Source: Acidobacteriota bacterium (GTDB lineage: Bacteria; Acidobacteriota; Blastocatellia; Pyrinomonadales; Pyrinomonadaceae). From it: a stretch of DNA of 39,705 nt. How positions within the stretch are numbered: position 1 is the stretch's first letter; the number at the start of each line of letters is the position of its first letter. The notes beneath the pieces were generated by a model that did no database searches, was not told where the DNA came from, and worked only from the letters and a program-made list of their open reading frames with translations. The stretch is from the NCBI GenBank assembly GCA_020200235.1, contig JAIVJC010000043.1, positions 1 through 39,705 on the forward strand, read 5' to 3'. This document shows, in pieces, positions 24,605-34,595 of the stretch. A program made the position numbers and the translations under genes.

Positions 24605-27043
24605 CTAGCGGCCGAAGCGGAACTTCAGACCCCCTTGGACGAGGCGCGGGCTGCTCGGCAGGATGCCGCGCGCGCGGTCGACGATGTAGAGGTGGTCGAA
24701 GAGGTTCTTGGCGGTGACGAAGAAGGTCGAGCGCAGACGCTCGACCGTGTAATTGGCGGTGGCATTCCAGGCGGTGTACGCCGGGACGGGCCCGATCTGC
24801 CCGTCGGGGCGGGTCGTCAGCAGGTTGAGGTCGTCGCCGAACTGGCGCCCGACGTGGACGGCTTCGAGGAATCCGTCGAAGCCGCGCGGGTGCGCGTAGC
24901 CCACGGCGGCGGTCAGCGTGTGCTCGGGCGCGTAGGGCAGTCGGTTGCCGGTGATGACGGCGTTCGTAAAGCCCACGACGCTGCTGCGTCGCAGTCCCGT
25001 GAACTCGGCGGTCGGGAGGAACGTGTAGACGGCGCGCGCGTAGAAGTTGTGCGGCTGCTTGAGGAGAGAGCCGGCGTCGAGGCGTCCGGTGAACTCGAAG
25101 CCCTGGTGCAGGGTCGAGCCCGCGTTCGTCAACGTCGAGCCGACGCCGCCCGCGAGACTGGCGGCGACGATCTGGTTCTCGTAGTCCATGCGGAAGTAGG
25201 TGGCCTCAAGCCTCACGCCGTCGGCGGGCGTGCTCCGCACGCCCACCTCGTAGTTCCAGCTCAGCTCCGGATCGAGATCGACCACGCCGCCCGTCGCGTT
25301 GTTGATGATGTCCTCCGTGCGCGGCGGGGCGAAGCCGCGGTGAACGCCGGCGAAGAGCGTCAGGCGGGCCGAAGGGTTGTAGGCGACGCCGAGGCCGGGC
25401 ACGAACTGCGTCAGGCTCGTGCGCCCCGCGACGCCGCGGCCCGCGTTAGCCAGCCGGTTCGTGCGCTGGAAGTTGATGTGCTCGACGCGCACGCCCGGCG
25501 TGACGGTGAAGTCGCCGAGGAAAAAGCGGTTCTGGACGAAGCCGGAGTATGCCTGGTTGCGGCGCTCGTTGTCTTCGACGACGACGCCGGAGCGCGAGAT
25601 GGGCAAGTCGCCGTTCTGCTGCTGGCGGTTCTGCGTCTCGAAGTGTGCGCGCAGTCCGAGGTCTGTCTCGCTGCGCACGCCGAAGAGTTTGTGCGTGACG
25701 CTCAAGCGAGGCTCCGCGCCGACGAAGTAATATTTGCGGAGCCTTCCCTCGTTGCCGCAGGTCGTGTTGAGGTCTGCCATCGAGCGGCAGTCGGCGTCTA
25801 CGTTCAGGCGGTTCGGGCGCTGCGCGGAGTTGCTCGACTGTCGCCACCAGTGGCGGCGGAAGTAGTTGCCGTACAGCGTAGTCGTCAGCACGGCGCTCTG
25901 ACTGAGGACGAGCGCGTGCGTGGCCGACGCCCCGTAGCGGTCGCCGTAGAAGCGGTCGTTGAAGAATGGGTTGCCACGCGGGTCTGCGGCGAACTCCGCC
26001 TCGGTCAGCCCGGAGTAGGAGACCTGCGAGCGCTCGCGGTAGCGGTTGAACTTCGTCGTTAGTGCCTGGCGCGGGCTGATGGTCGTGACCGACTTGAAGT
26101 TGAAATCCGAGAGCCCGGAACGGTGCTGCGCGCGCGCGCCCTCGCCCTGCTTGCGCGTGAAGTCGAAGAGGAGCCCGGTGTTCTTCCAAGTGCCGCCGAG
26201 GTTGGCGTGACCGTTGAGGTAGTCGCGGTTGCCGCCCGCGAGCGTCAGGAAGCCGGAGAATCTCTCGGGCGGCCTGCGCGTGACGTAGTTGACGACGCCT
26301 CCGACGGTCTGGGGCCCGTAGAGTATCTGCCCGGAGCCCTTGAGGACTTCGACTGACTCGAAGCGGTCGATGGGCGGGTGGTAGTAAGAGGCGTTGTCGC
26401 CGTAGGGGGCGTAGGTGAAGGGGACGCCGTCTTCGAGCAGCAGCACTTTCGTCGAGCGCGTCGGGTTCAGCCCGCGTATACCGATGTTCGGGCGCAGCCC
26501 GAAGCCCTCCTCGTCGCGCACGTTGACGCCGGCGACCTTCCTGAGAGCCTCGCTCGTGGTGAAGACGCGGCTGCTCTCCAGAACCTGCGAACTGATGACA
26601 TCGACCGAGCCGGGAATGCGCTCGATCACCTCCGGCGTGTCGGCGATGCGCCCGACCGTGACGACGGCGGACTCCGCGAGCGTCGCGGGACGGAGCACAA
26701 ACTCGACCTCATTCCTCGCGCCCGAGATTCGCACGAGTCGCTCGGCGGGTGAGAAGCCGCCGACCGAAGCTGTCACGACGTACTCGCCCCGCGCCAGATT
26801 CTCGAACGCGAAGGCGCCCGCGTCGTCGGTCGTCGCGGCACGCTCGTAAGTAGTCTGCCGCTGGCGCAGCACGACGGTCGCGCCGCCCACGACCGCAGAG
26901 TTCTCATCACGCACGTGCCCGGTGATGGAAGTCCCGCCCGGCTGCGCCGAAGCCGGCGCGACGAAGAGCCCGAGGAAAACGAGGAGCGCGGAGGGCGCGA
27001 GAGCCCGTCCCCCCGCCGCCAAACGTGAGCACAAACTTTTCAT
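24605..27043 (-). CDS. TonB-dependent receptor, FecA-like
   Basis: The 812-residue outer-membrane receptor has a signal peptide to about residue 33 and a carboxypeptidase-regulatory-like domain (SITGHVRDENSAVVGGATV) at ~37-115. The plug domain follows (PGSVDVISSQVLESS, GIRGLNPTRSTKVLLLEDGVPF, LYGPQTVGGVVNYVTRRPP), then a 22-strand-type barrel ending GGLKFRFGR. The plug resembles ferric-citrate/siderophore receptors of the FecA type, but the substrate cannot be read from sequence. A perfect palindrome about 55 bp upstream suggests metal-responsive control. Energy would come from a TonB complex not encoded here. The gene is complete, with its own terminator. Confidence 0.9.
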   Translation of the reverse strand: MKSLCSRLAAGGRALAPSALLVFLGLFVAPASAQPGGTSITGHVRDENSAVVGGATVVLRQRQTTYERAATTDDAGAFAFENLARGEYVVTASVGGFSPAERLVRISGARNEVEFVLRPATLAESAVVTVGRIADTPEVIERIPGSVDVISSQVLESSRVFTTSEALRKVAGVNVRDEEGFGLRPNIGIRGLNPTRSTKVLLLEDGVPFTYAPYGDNASYYHPPIDRFESVEVLKGSGQILYGPQTVGGVVNYVTRRPPERFSGFLTLAGGNRDYLNGHANLGGTWKNTGLLFDFTRKQGEGARAQHRSGLSDFNFKSVTTISPRQALTTKFNRYRERSQVSYSGLTEAEFAADPRGNPFFNDRFYGDRYGASATHALVLSQSAVLTTTLYGNYFRRHWWRQSSNSAQRPNRLNVDADCRSMADLNTTCGNEGRLRKYYFVGAEPRLSVTHKLFGVRSETDLGLRAHFETQNRQQQNGDLPISRSGVVVEDNERRNQAYSGFVQNRFFLGDFTVTPGVRVEHINFQRTNRLANAGRGVAGRTSLTQFVPGLGVAYNPSARLTLFAGVHRGFAPPRTEDIINNATGGVVDLDPELSWNYEVGVRSTPADGVRLEATYFRMDYENQIVAASLAGGVGSTLTNAGSTLHQGFEFTGRLDAGSLLKQPHNFYARAVYTFLPTAEFTGLRRSSVVGFTNAVITGNRLPYAPEHTLTAAVGYAHPRGFDGFLEAVHVGRQFGDDLNLLTTRPDGQIGPVPAYTAWNATANYTVERLRSTFFVTAKNLFDHLYIVDRARGILPSSPRLVQGGLKFRFGR

Positions 27044-27096
27044 AGGAACCTTTTCAGGACGTTAGGACTTGATAGAACTAGGGAGCCACGCTTTTA

Positions 27097-27119
27097 CTGA
27101 AATTGAAAACCAATTTCAG
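27097..27119 (-). promoter_or_regulatory. Palindromic operator candidate (Fur-family-like)
   Basis: CTGAAATTG and CAATTTCAG form a perfect 9-bp inverted repeat with a 5-bp spacer (AAAAC). It lies in an AT-rich pocket 54 bp upstream of the TonB-receptor start. The size and AT-rich half-sites resemble Fur-family operators, though the sequence is not the canonical Fur box. Confidence 0.5.
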
Positions 27120-27167
27120 ATAGGTGAAGATTAAGCGATGTGCCTCGGAGCTGTCAAGGGCGAGCCG

Positions 27168-28056
27168 TTATTTGGTGTATCCGCCGCAGATTATCTGAGC
27201 GGCCAGGAGCGGGATGAGTAGTTCGTGATGCCCGGTGACGGAGTAGCCGCGCCCCGCGCCGTCGCTCGTGGGGCGGCGGACGACGTTCGTGAGCGGTCGG
27301 TAGGACTGGATGAAGTCGAAGTTGGCGGTCGTGAAGTCCGTGAGCGGATGACCGAGGTTGCGGACGAGCGTCACGCACTTCAAAAAAACTTCCGGCAGGA
27401 TGACCGCCGAGCCGACGTTGAGATAGACGCCGCCGCCGTCCATGCGCCGGACGAGTTCGGCGAGCAGACGAAAATCCGTGTGCGAGGTCTCGCCGAGAGC
27501 CGCGCCGGACGCCGACGGGTGGAAGTGCGCGATGTCCGTGCCGATGGAAAGGTGCGCGGTGAAGGGCACGCGCTCACGGTAAGCGGCGCAGAGCAGCGAG
27601 AGTTTTTTGTGCGGCGGGTCGAGCCGCGCGAGCGCGCCCCCCAACGCCTCGCCGAGACCCGAGAGTGGCGTCAACGTCCTCGGAGGTCGAGCCGACGAGC
27701 GCTATTTCGAGATCGTGAACCAGCACCGATCCGTTCCCGGCGATTGCCGTGACGTAGCCGCGCCGCATGAGATCGATGACGACGGGCGCGAGCCCCGTCT
27801 TGATGACGTGGCCGCCGACGCCCCAGATGATCGGTTTTCCCAACACGCGCGCGCGGCGAATCTGCGCGGCGAGTTCGCGCAGGGATTTGACGGCGAGGAT
27901 GTTCGGGAGTGAGTCGAGGAAATCTCCGAGCGTGGCGTCGGCTCCGACGGGGCGCGCGAAGTCCTCCGTCGAGACTTTGCTCTCGCGCGAGCGAAGCGGG
28001 TAAGTGTTCACGCCTTCGAGCGAGAGCGGGCGCAAGTGTTCGTCGTAGATGGACAC
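27168..28056 (-). pseudogene. Deoxyhypusine-synthase-like gene, internally deleted and frameshifted
   Basis: The first part (28056 to about 27660) encodes an N-terminal half with GVGGHVIKTGLAP and GNGSVLVHDLEIALVGSTSEDVDA. The second part, in another frame (about 27665 to 27168), encodes HLSIGTDIAHFHP, GGVYLNVGSAVILPEVFLKCVTLVRNLGH and GYSVTGHHELLIPLL. Together they match the bacterial deoxyhypusine-synthase-like family, whose substrate is often not hypusine. At the join the family's usual region after DVDATLG (a GRFG-type loop and helix, roughly 25-30 residues from memory) is absent and the frame changes. It starts 4 bp after the gmhA stop codon, so it was in that operon. Either a real pseudogene or an assembly deletion. 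Confidence 0.7.
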
Positions 28057-28060
28057 TGTG

Positions 28061-28645
28061 TCAGTCTCTGTCTTCGGGGAAGAGCGTGCGCTCGACCAAC
28101 TCGCAGAGGATGTGGCAGACGAGGTTGTGCGTCTCCTGTATGCGCTGCGTGTCGTCTGACGAGACGACGAGCGCGAGGTCGCACAGCGCGAACACCTCGC
28201 CGCCGTCGCGCCCCAGCAGCCCGATCACCTTCAACTCACCACGCTGCGCCGCCTCGCACGCGCGCACGATGTTCGCGGAGGCGCCCGAAGTGGAGATCGC
28301 GATGAGCACGTCGCCGCGCTCGCCGAACGCCTCGACCTGCCGTGCGAAAACATTCTCGAAGCCCGTGTCGTTGCCGATTGAAGTAAGAACTCCGCCGTCG
28401 GTCGAGAGTGCGAGGGCGGGGAGCGCGCGCCGCTTGCGTCGTCCGAACTGATTCACGAACTCGCCCGCCACGTGCTGCGCGTCGGTCGAGGAGCCGCCGT
28501 TGCCGCACAGCAGCACGCGCCCGCCGGCGCCGAAGCACGCCGCGATCATGCTCGCCGCGCGCACCACGTCCTCGGCGTGCTCAGCGAAGTAGCGCCGCTT
28601 GACCTCAAGGCTTTCGGCGACGATGGATGAGATGCGGTCGTGCAT
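28061..28645 (-). CDS. gmhA: Phosphoheptose isomerase (SIS domain)
   Basis: The 194-residue protein belongs to the GmhA family, which converts sedoheptulose 7-phosphate to D-glycero-D-manno-heptose 7-phosphate, the first step of heptose synthesis for lipopolysaccharide core. The SIS fold shows GGRVLLCGNGGSSTDAQHVAGEFVNQF and AISTSGASANIVRA, the sugar-phosphate loops. TQRIQETHNLVCHILCELVE carries the conserved Gln/Glu/His of the C-terminal helix. The length is typical. It is followed at once by the deoxyhypusine-synthase-like gene. Confidence 0.92.
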   Translation of the reverse strand: MHDRISSIVAESLEVKRRYFAEHAEDVVRAASMIAACFGAGGRVLLCGNGGSSTDAQHVAGEFVNQFGRRKRRALPALALSTDGGVLTSIGNDTGFENVFARQVEAFGERGDVLIAISTSGASANIVRACEAAQRGELKVIGLLGRDGGEVFALCDLALVVSSDDTQRIQETHNLVCHILCELVERTLFPEDRD

Positions 28646-28671
28646 TTTCTGATGTTGATACGAGGATTAAA

Positions 28672-29325
28672 TTAATTCCCACCTAGTAACTGAGAGAGTG
28701 CGGGGATAAATGGAGCAATCACCCCGATATGATCGGCTGCAAATGACATGAAGTCTCGATATTTATCAGTGAATGTTGTTGTCCCCTTAGCCTGCTCTAG
28801 TTCCTGTAATTGGTGAAGCAGAACCGTTCGCTCTTCTACGTTCTGAACCTGATTTGATATTGCCTGTCTAAGGTTAGAAAAAACATTTTCGACCGAGCGT
28901 ACGGACAGATTAATAGACTGATCTTGAGAGTTGATGTTGACCCGCGCGTGTTCACCGTGAAGGTAATAGTTCGTACCGCTCGACTGATAAGGGCGAGTCG
29001 GTTGACCAGCAACATTGATCTTTTCTACATGAACTTCAAAGTGAATGAAAGTATCATCTTTAATAATGTCCTCCGTATCAGTCGCTCTCCAATAATCTCT
29101 CCCTCCTTTAATCTGAAGTACGTCGCCAACCTTAATATCTAAGGCTTCAAGAAACTGAAATACGACTTTGCTGGAACTCTTGCTCGCAGTATTTTTCAGT
29201 CCTCTAGCCTCAAATGAAGAAACATCGGCAGAATTGAAGTTGCTGTGAACGATGATAGTTTGCCCCGTGACTTCAAGCATCATCTCGAAGCCCTCTCTTA
29301 ATGCGTCACCGATGCCATCGCTCAT
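28672..29325 (-). CDS. Low-GC orphan protein, unknown
   Basis: The 217-residue protein is encoded in DNA of about 42-45% GC by eye, far below its neighbours, and uses AT-ending codons. It therefore looks recently acquired. The N-terminal part is beta-rich (GQTIIVHSNFNSADVSSF, KVGDVLQIKGGRDYW). The middle carries repeated beta motifs (YYLHGEHARVNINSQDQSINLSV). The C-terminal half is helical (VFSNLRQAISNQ, LLHQLQELEQAKG) with a hydrophobic end (IGVIAPFIPALSQLL) that may touch a membrane. I do not recognise a named family. The start follows GGGAGC. No mobility gene or direct repeat flanks it. Confidence 0.8.
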   Translation of the reverse strand: MSDGIGDALREGFEMMLEVTGQTIIVHSNFNSADVSSFEARGLKNTASKSSSKVVFQFLEALDIKVGDVLQIKGGRDYWRATDTEDIIKDDTFIHFEVHVEKINVAGQPTRPYQSSGTNYYLHGEHARVNINSQDQSINLSVRSVENVFSNLRQAISNQVQNVEERTVLLHQLQELEQAKGTTTFTDKYRDFMSFAADHIGVIAPFIPALSQLLGGN

Positions 29326-29345
29326 ACGTATTGCTCCCTAAGTTG

Positions 29346-29582
29346 TCATTTCAGTCTGAGCAAACTTTCGATAGAGATATCTTCGTCAACTGCCTCCCAG
29401 TGAATACCAATACCCCCACCGATCAGTCGCCACTCTTTTCTCTGTGTGGGCGTCGCCTTTTGCAGGCGCGGGAACCCGACGAGCGGCGCGGAAATCTCGC
29501 GACCGTCGGCGAGCACGACGCAAAGCGCGCTGTCAGTGCAGATCACGTCAACCGCTAGTGGCTCAAGATTAACAGTCGGCAT
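29346..29582 (-). CDS. DUF2442 domain protein
   Basis: The 78-residue protein fits the DUF2442 family: LVVLADGREISAPL-type strand, a short helix with PRLQKATPTQRKEW, then GIHWEAVDEDISIESLL at the end. Function is unknown; relatives often sit beside DUF4160 proteins in toxin-antitoxin-like pairs, but no such partner is here. ATG 29582 is used; a GTG three bases earlier is equally possible. GC content is intermediate. It lies 20 bp upstream of the low-GC orphan and could be cotranscribed with it. Confidence 0.8.
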   Translation of the reverse strand: MPTVNLEPLAVDVICTDSALCVVLADGREISAPLVGFPRLQKATPTQRKEWRLIGGGIGIHWEAVDEDISIESLLRLK

Positions 29583-29635
29583 CACGGAGAGTTTATGCCG
29601 AGTGCGGATTTAATTAAAGGCGTCGGCACGGGCTT

Positions 29636-32515
29636 TTACTCAGCGCCTTTGCGCTTGCGCCGACCGTTGCCGTTGGCGGAGTTGCCGTTACGGGCGTGAC
29701 CGTTGCCGTTGAGGTGGAGGAGGGGCTTGAGGGCTTGGCCGGTGTGAGATTTTTTGACGCGGGCGACTTCTTCGGGGGTGCCGGTGGCGACGACGCGGCC
29801 GCCGCCCTCGCCGCCCTCGGGGCCGAGGTCGATGAGGTGGTCGGCGGATTTGATCACGTCGAGGTTGTGCTCGATGACGATGACGGTGTTGCCGAGGGAG
29901 ACGAGGCGCTGGAGCACGTCGAGGAGTTTGTGGACGTCTGCGAAGTGTAAGCCGGTGGTCGGCTCGTCGAGGATGTAGATGGTGCGCCCCGTGGCGCGCT
30001 TGGAGAGCTCGCGCGCGAGCTTGATGCGCTGCGCCTCGCCGCCCGAAAGAGTAGTGGCGGACTGCCCGAGCTTGATGTAGCCGAGCCCCACGTCGAGGAG
30101 CGTCTGGAGCTTCTGCTTGATCTGGGGGATGTTATCGAGGATCGGCATCGCCTCTTCGATGGTCGTGTCGAGCAGGGCGGCGATGGACTTGCCTTTGTAC
30201 TTCACCGAGAGCGTCTCGCGGTTGTAGCGCGCGCCGCGGCACACGTCGCAGAGGACGTAAACGTCGGGGAGGAAGTTCATCTCGATGCGCTTGAGCCCGT
30301 CGCCCTCGCAAGCTTCGCAGCGACCGCCCTTGACGTTGAAGGAGAAGCGTCCGGGCTTGTAGCCGCGCTCGCGCGACTCGGGGAGCATGGCGTAGAGCTC
30401 GCGGATCGGCGTGAAGAGTCCGGTGTAGGTCGCCGGGTTCGAGCGCGGCGTGCGCCCGATGGGCGACTGGTCGATCTCGATGATCTTGTCGATCTGATCC
30501 ATCCCCTCGATGGAGTCGTAGTCGCCGGGCTCGGTGAGCGAGCCGTAGACGTGCTGGGCGAGCGCGCGATACAAAATGTCATCGACGAGCGTTGACTTGC
30601 CCGATCCCGAAACGCCGGTGACGACCGTGAGCGTGGCGAGGGGGAACGCCACGTCGATGTTCTTGAGGTTGTGCTCGCGCGCGCCGCGGACGGTGACGTT
30701 GTGACCGTTGGGCGAGCGGCGCACGTCGGGCGAAGTGATCGAACGCTCGCCGCAGATGTAGAGACCCGTGATCGACTGCGGGTTGCAGGCGACCTCTTCG
30801 GGCGTGCCGACGGCGACGATCTCCCCGCCGTGCGCGCCCGCCGCGGGGCCGAGATCGACGACGAAGTCGGCGCGTCGAATAGTCTCCTCGTCGTGCTCGA
30901 CTACTAAAACCGTGTTGCCGAGGTCGCGCAGCGCCGTGAGCGTGTCGAGCAGCTTCTGGTTGTCGCGCGGGTGCAGGCCGATGGAGGGCTCGTCCAGGAC
31001 GTAGAGGACGCCGCGGAGTTGCGAGCCGATCTGCGTGGCGAGTCGTATGCGCTGACCTTCGCCGCCGGAGAGCGTCGCCGAAGGACGATCCAACGTGATG
31101 TAACCGAGACCGACCTGCGCGAGGAAGCGCATGCGGTTGCGTATCTCGCGCAAGACGAGCCCGGCGATCTGGTTCTCGCGGTCGTTGAGCTTGAGGTTGT
31201 CGAAGACGGCGACGGCTTCCTCGATGGGGAGCGCGGTGTAGTCGGCGATGCCGAGCTTGCCGACACGGACGGAGAGCGATTCGGGTTGCAGGCGCTTGCC
31301 CTGGCAGTCGGGGCACTCGACGGGCGAGACCAGCTCTTCGAGCGCGAGCCGGACTTTCTCGGACGGCGCGTTGTTCATGCGCTCGTGCAGGTGGCGGATC
31401 GCGCCCTTCCAGTCGCTCTGGTAACTGTAGAGCCCCTGCCGGAAAGTGATCTGGCCTTCGAGCCCGTGGAAGAACGCGTCGCGCGACGCTTTGGGAAACT
31501 CCACGAACGGGGCGTCGAGCTTCGCGCCGGAGTGTTCGGCGACAGCCGCGAGCGCGCTCTTGAGATACGCCGCGCCCTGCTTGTCGGCGGCGCCCATGAA
31601 GAGGAGACCGTCGGCGCGTTCGTTGGCGTCGGGGATGAGCAGCGCCGGATCGATCTCTAAAACCGTGCCGAGACCGTGGCAGCGTTTGCACGCGCCGTAT
31701 GCGGAGTTAAAAGAGAACGAACGGGGCTCAAGCGGCGGGATGTTGATCTGGCAGTTCACGCACGCCATGCGCTCCGAATAAAGTTTCTCCTCGCCGTCGA
31801 CGACCGAGATCAGGACCGCGCCGCCCGTCAGTTTCAGAGCCGTGCGGACGGATTCGGTCAGGCGCTCGTTGATGCCGGGCTTGATGAGCAGTCGATCAAC
31901 GACCGCCTCGATCGAGTGGTTGCGCCGCTTGTCGAGTTTGATGTCCTCGTCGAGCGAGACGAGGGCGCCGTCGATGCGCGCGCGCAGGAAGCCGTCCTTC
32001 GCGAGCTTCTCAAGCTCCTTCTTGAACTCGCCCTTGCGCCCGCGCACGACGGGCGCGAGCACCATCACGCGCTCGCCCTCCGGGAGCGCGAGCACGCTCA
32101 GGGTGATCTGCTCGACCGACTGCCGCGTGATCGGCGCGCCGCACAGGTGGCAGTGCGGCTGACCGATGGAGGAGAAGAGGAGTCGGAGGTAGTCGTAAAC
32201 CTCTGTGACCGTGCCGACCGTCGAGCGCGGGCTGCGCGAGACGGTCTTCTGCTCGATGGAGATGGCGGGCGAGAGCCCGTCGACCGAGTCCACGTCGGGG
32301 CGTTCGAGCTGATCTAGGAATTGCCGCGCGTAAGCGGAGAGCGACTCGACGTAGCGGCGCTGCCCCTCGGCGTAGATCGTGTCGAAGGCGAGCGACGACT
32401 TGCCGGAGCCCGAAAGTCCCGTGACCACCGTGAGGCGGTCGCGGGGGATTTCGACGCTGATGTTCTTGAGGTTGTGCGTGCGCGCGCCGCGCACGGTGAT
32501 GCGGTCAATTGCCAT
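29636..32515 (-). CDS. uvrA: UvrA, excinuclease ABC subunit A
   Basis: The 959-residue protein recognises DNA damage in nucleotide excision repair. Two ABC modules each show Walker A (GLSGSGKSS near residue 34; GVSGSGKST near 640) and signature ([24 protein letters not shown]) motifs. Zinc fingers are CHLC..., CVNCQ...CKRC and CEACEG...CDVC. It ends with an unusual Asn/Gly-rich tail and a basic KRK end. The length is normal for the family. No SOS operator was identified upstream. Confidence 0.97.
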   Translation of the reverse strand: MAIDRITVRGARTHNLKNISVEIPRDRLTVVTGLSGSGKSSLAFDTIYAEGQRRYVESLSAYARQFLDQLERPDVDSVDGLSPAISIEQKTVSRSPRSTVGTVTEVYDYLRLLFSSIGQPHCHLCGAPITRQSVEQITLSVLALPEGERVMVLAPVVRGRKGEFKKELEKLAKDGFLRARIDGALVSLDEDIKLDKRRNHSIEAVVDRLLIKPGINERLTESVRTALKLTGGAVLISVVDGEEKLYSERMACVNCQINIPPLEPRSFSFNSAYGACKRCHGLGTVLEIDPALLIPDANERADGLLFMGAADKQGAAYLKSALAAVAEHSGAKLDAPFVEFPKASRDAFFHGLEGQITFRQGLYSYQSDWKGAIRHLHERMNNAPSEKVRLALEELVSPVECPDCQGKRLQPESLSVRVGKLGIADYTALPIEEAVAVFDNLKLNDRENQIAGLVLREIRNRMRFLAQVGLGYITLDRPSATLSGGEGQRIRLATQIGSQLRGVLYVLDEPSIGLHPRDNQKLLDTLTALRDLGNTVLVVEHDEETIRRADFVVDLGPAAGAHGGEIVAVGTPEEVACNPQSITGLYICGERSITSPDVRRSPNGHNVTVRGAREHNLKNIDVAFPLATLTVVTGVSGSGKSTLVDDILYRALAQHVYGSLTEPGDYDSIEGMDQIDKIIEIDQSPIGRTPRSNPATYTGLFTPIRELYAMLPESRERGYKPGRFSFNVKGGRCEACEGDGLKRIEMNFLPDVYVLCDVCRGARYNRETLSVKYKGKSIAALLDTTIEEAMPILDNIPQIKQKLQTLLDVGLGYIKLGQSATTLSGGEAQRIKLARELSKRATGRTIYILDEPTTGLHFADVHKLLDVLQRLVSLGNTVIVIEHNLDVIKSADHLIDLGPEGGEGGGRVVATGTPEEVARVKKSHTGQALKPLLHLNGNGHARNGNSANGNGRRKRKGAE

Positions 32516-32699
32516 TGCCTAAAACTTCGTCAGCCGCTACAGTTGCGAATCTTCGGGAGTAGCGAAACGAGTATTTTACGCGACCCGAAAGCCAATCACA
32601 AGCGAGCCACTTCCGCTCGCGACGTTCGGGAACTTTCCACGCCGCGGCGGTGAAGTAAGTAAAGACCATCCTCAAACTCGTTAGACGGGAGTTCTCGCC

Positions 32700-34565
32700 A
32701 TGCGCCTGCTCCGAGTCTCACAGAAACTCTCTCTCGTAGTTACCCTCGCCATAAGTGTCTCCGCGCAGTCGCCCGCGGGGGCGCAGCGCAAGCCGAAGGG
32801 CGCGACGCCGACGCCGCCCGCCGTGGTGTGCGACGATCAGCGCGCCGTGGCGCTCGTCCAGCAGCAGGTCTCGGAGGCGCGCTCGTTCGAGAAGCCGGTC
32901 GCGCAGATCGGCGTGATGACGCGCGCCGCAGACCTTTTGTGGCCCTACAGGGAAGACGCCGCGCGCGCGATCTTCACGGAAGTTTTCGATCTCGCCTCGA
33001 AGTATTTCGCGCAGAAGGGCGACGAGTCGCGCACGGAAGGGCGCGGGCTCGTGACGACGGCGCCCGATCAGCGTTTCGTCGTGCTGCGCGCCATCGCCAA
33101 GCGCGACGCGGAATGGTCGCGCCGACTCGCCGTGCAGGTGGCGGAAGAATCGAAGCGCGAATCGCAGAAGGCGGCGACCGGCGCGGGCAGCTTCCAGGAG
33201 ACGGGGGTCAAGCTGATCGATCTCGCCTTCTCCCTGCTGCCCGTCGATCAGTCGGTCGCGCTGACGCTCGTCCGCAACAGCTTCAGCTACCCGCTGACGC
33301 TCTCGCACCCGCGTTTCCTGTTCGAGCTGGCGAAGACGGATCGGAAGGCGGCGGACGCGCTCGCGCTCGAAGCCGTCGCCGCCTCCGCCGCGCGCGGCAC
33401 GACCGAAGACCTCTCGTACCTGTCGGTTTACGTCTTCGCCATCCCTCGCAACATCTCCCCCGTCCGCGCCTGGACGAGTTACCCGACCCCGGCGGACTTC
33501 ACCACCAACCCGACGCTGCAGGAGGCGTTCGTCAAAGCCGTGCTCGCGCGGGCGGAGTTGATCACGAAGACGCCGGATCAGTTCAGCGTCGGCAGCCGCG
33601 CGAGCAACTGGGAGACTTCGCAAATCTACTCGTCGCTGGTCTCTCTCGAACCGCTCGTCGCGCGCACGCTGCCCGCCTACACGGAGCGGCTGAGCGACGC
33701 CAGGGCTTCAGTGCAGGCGGCGATCAACGACCGCGCGCGCGAAGCTTCGGACGGCTACCAGCAGTCGCTCGAAGACTGGAAGACGTTCGGCAACTTCGAC
33801 GCGCGGTTAGAGAAGGCTGAACGCGAGACGAACCCCGAACAGAAGGACTACGCCTACGCGGGCGCCGCCTCGCAGGCGAAGACGCTGGAGCAGTTGGAGC
33901 GCGCCGAGTCGCTCGTCGAGAAGATCGACGACGCGAACGCGCGCCGCCAACTGCTCAACTGGATCAGCTTCAAGCGCGTCGAGCTGCTGGTCAAGGACGG
34001 GCGGTTCGACGAGGCGAAGCGCGCGGCCGAGCGCGTCGACGAGCTGGATCAGCGCGCCATCCTCTACTTCGAGATCGCGCGCGGGGGCGTCAAGAAGCTG
34101 AGCGACAAGTCGCGCGCCGCCGAGCTCTTAGACGAGGTGCTGGCGGCGGCGGCGAAGGCGCCGCTGACGGACGTGCGCGCCCGCGCGCAACTTGGGGTCG
34201 CGCACCTCTACGCGGAGTTCGACGGCTTGCGCTCTTTGGAAGTCCTGGGCGACGCGGTCAAGACAATCAACCAGCTCAAAGACCCGGACCTCGCGGGCAC
34301 GTTCCTCACGCGGCGCATCGAGGGCAAGACCTTCGGCATCTACACGGGCAACACCGTCCCCGGCTTCAGCCTGGAGAACGCGTTCCGCGAGGCGGGTCCG
34401 CACGACTTCGAGGGCGCGCTCCTCGCCGCGCGCAACCTCGCAGACCCGGCGCTGCGCGCGACGGGCATCATCGGTCTCGCCGCGCACTGCCTCGAAGAGT
34501 CCGCGAAGAAGGCGCAGCCGAAGAAGACGACGGGCAAGCCGCCCGCTAAGAAGAATCAACCGTGA
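32700..34565 (+). CDS. Large secreted helical protein, unknown
   Basis: The 621-residue protein has a signal peptide (about residues 8-29, ending SPAGA) and a mostly alpha-helical mature part. Helical hairpins suggest TPR-like or ARM-like repeats (ADLLWPYREDAARAIFTEVFDLA, RAEELITK-type segments, AERVDELDQRAILYFEIARGG). The C-terminal 20 residues are Lys/Pro-rich. No catalytic motif was seen and no family is recognised. GGGAG lies 10 bp before the ATG. The 183-bp gap to uvrA (divergent) must hold both promoters, but I could not single them out. Confidence 0.8.
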   Translation: MRLLRVSQKLSLVVTLAISVSAQSPAGAQRKPKGATPTPPAVVCDDQRAVALVQQQVSEARSFEKPVAQIGVMTRAADLLWPYREDAARAIFTEVFDLASKYFAQKGDESRTEGRGLVTTAPDQRFVVLRAIAKRDAEWSRRLAVQVAEESKRESQKAATGAGSFQETGVKLIDLAFSLLPVDQSVALTLVRNSFSYPLTLSHPRFLFELAKTDRKAADALALEAVAASAARGTTEDLSYLSVYVFAIPRNISPVRAWTSYPTPADFTTNPTLQEAFVKAVLARAELITKTPDQFSVGSRASNWETSQIYSSLVSLEPLVARTLPAYTERLSDARASVQAAINDRAREASDGYQQSLEDWKTFGNFDARLEKAERETNPEQKDYAYAGAASQAKTLEQLERAESLVEKIDDANARRQLLNWISFKRVELLVKDGRFDEAKRAAERVDELDQRAILYFEIARGGVKKLSDKSRAAELLDEVLAAAAKAPLTDVRARAQLGVAHLYAEFDGLRSLEVLGDAVKTINQLKDPDLAGTFLTRRIEGKTFGIYTGNTVPGFSLENAFREAGPHDFEGALLAARNLADPALRATGIIGLAAHCLEESAKKAQPKKTTGKPPAKKNQP

Positions 34566-34595
34566 GTCGAGTCGCGAGCCGAGTTGAAAGTTGAG

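Noticed and set aside
28672-29582. Toxin-antitoxin pair from the low-GC gene and DUF2442
   Set aside because: The 217-residue protein shows no toxin motif, and the usual DUF2442 partner (DUF4160) is missing. Adjacency alone is not enough.
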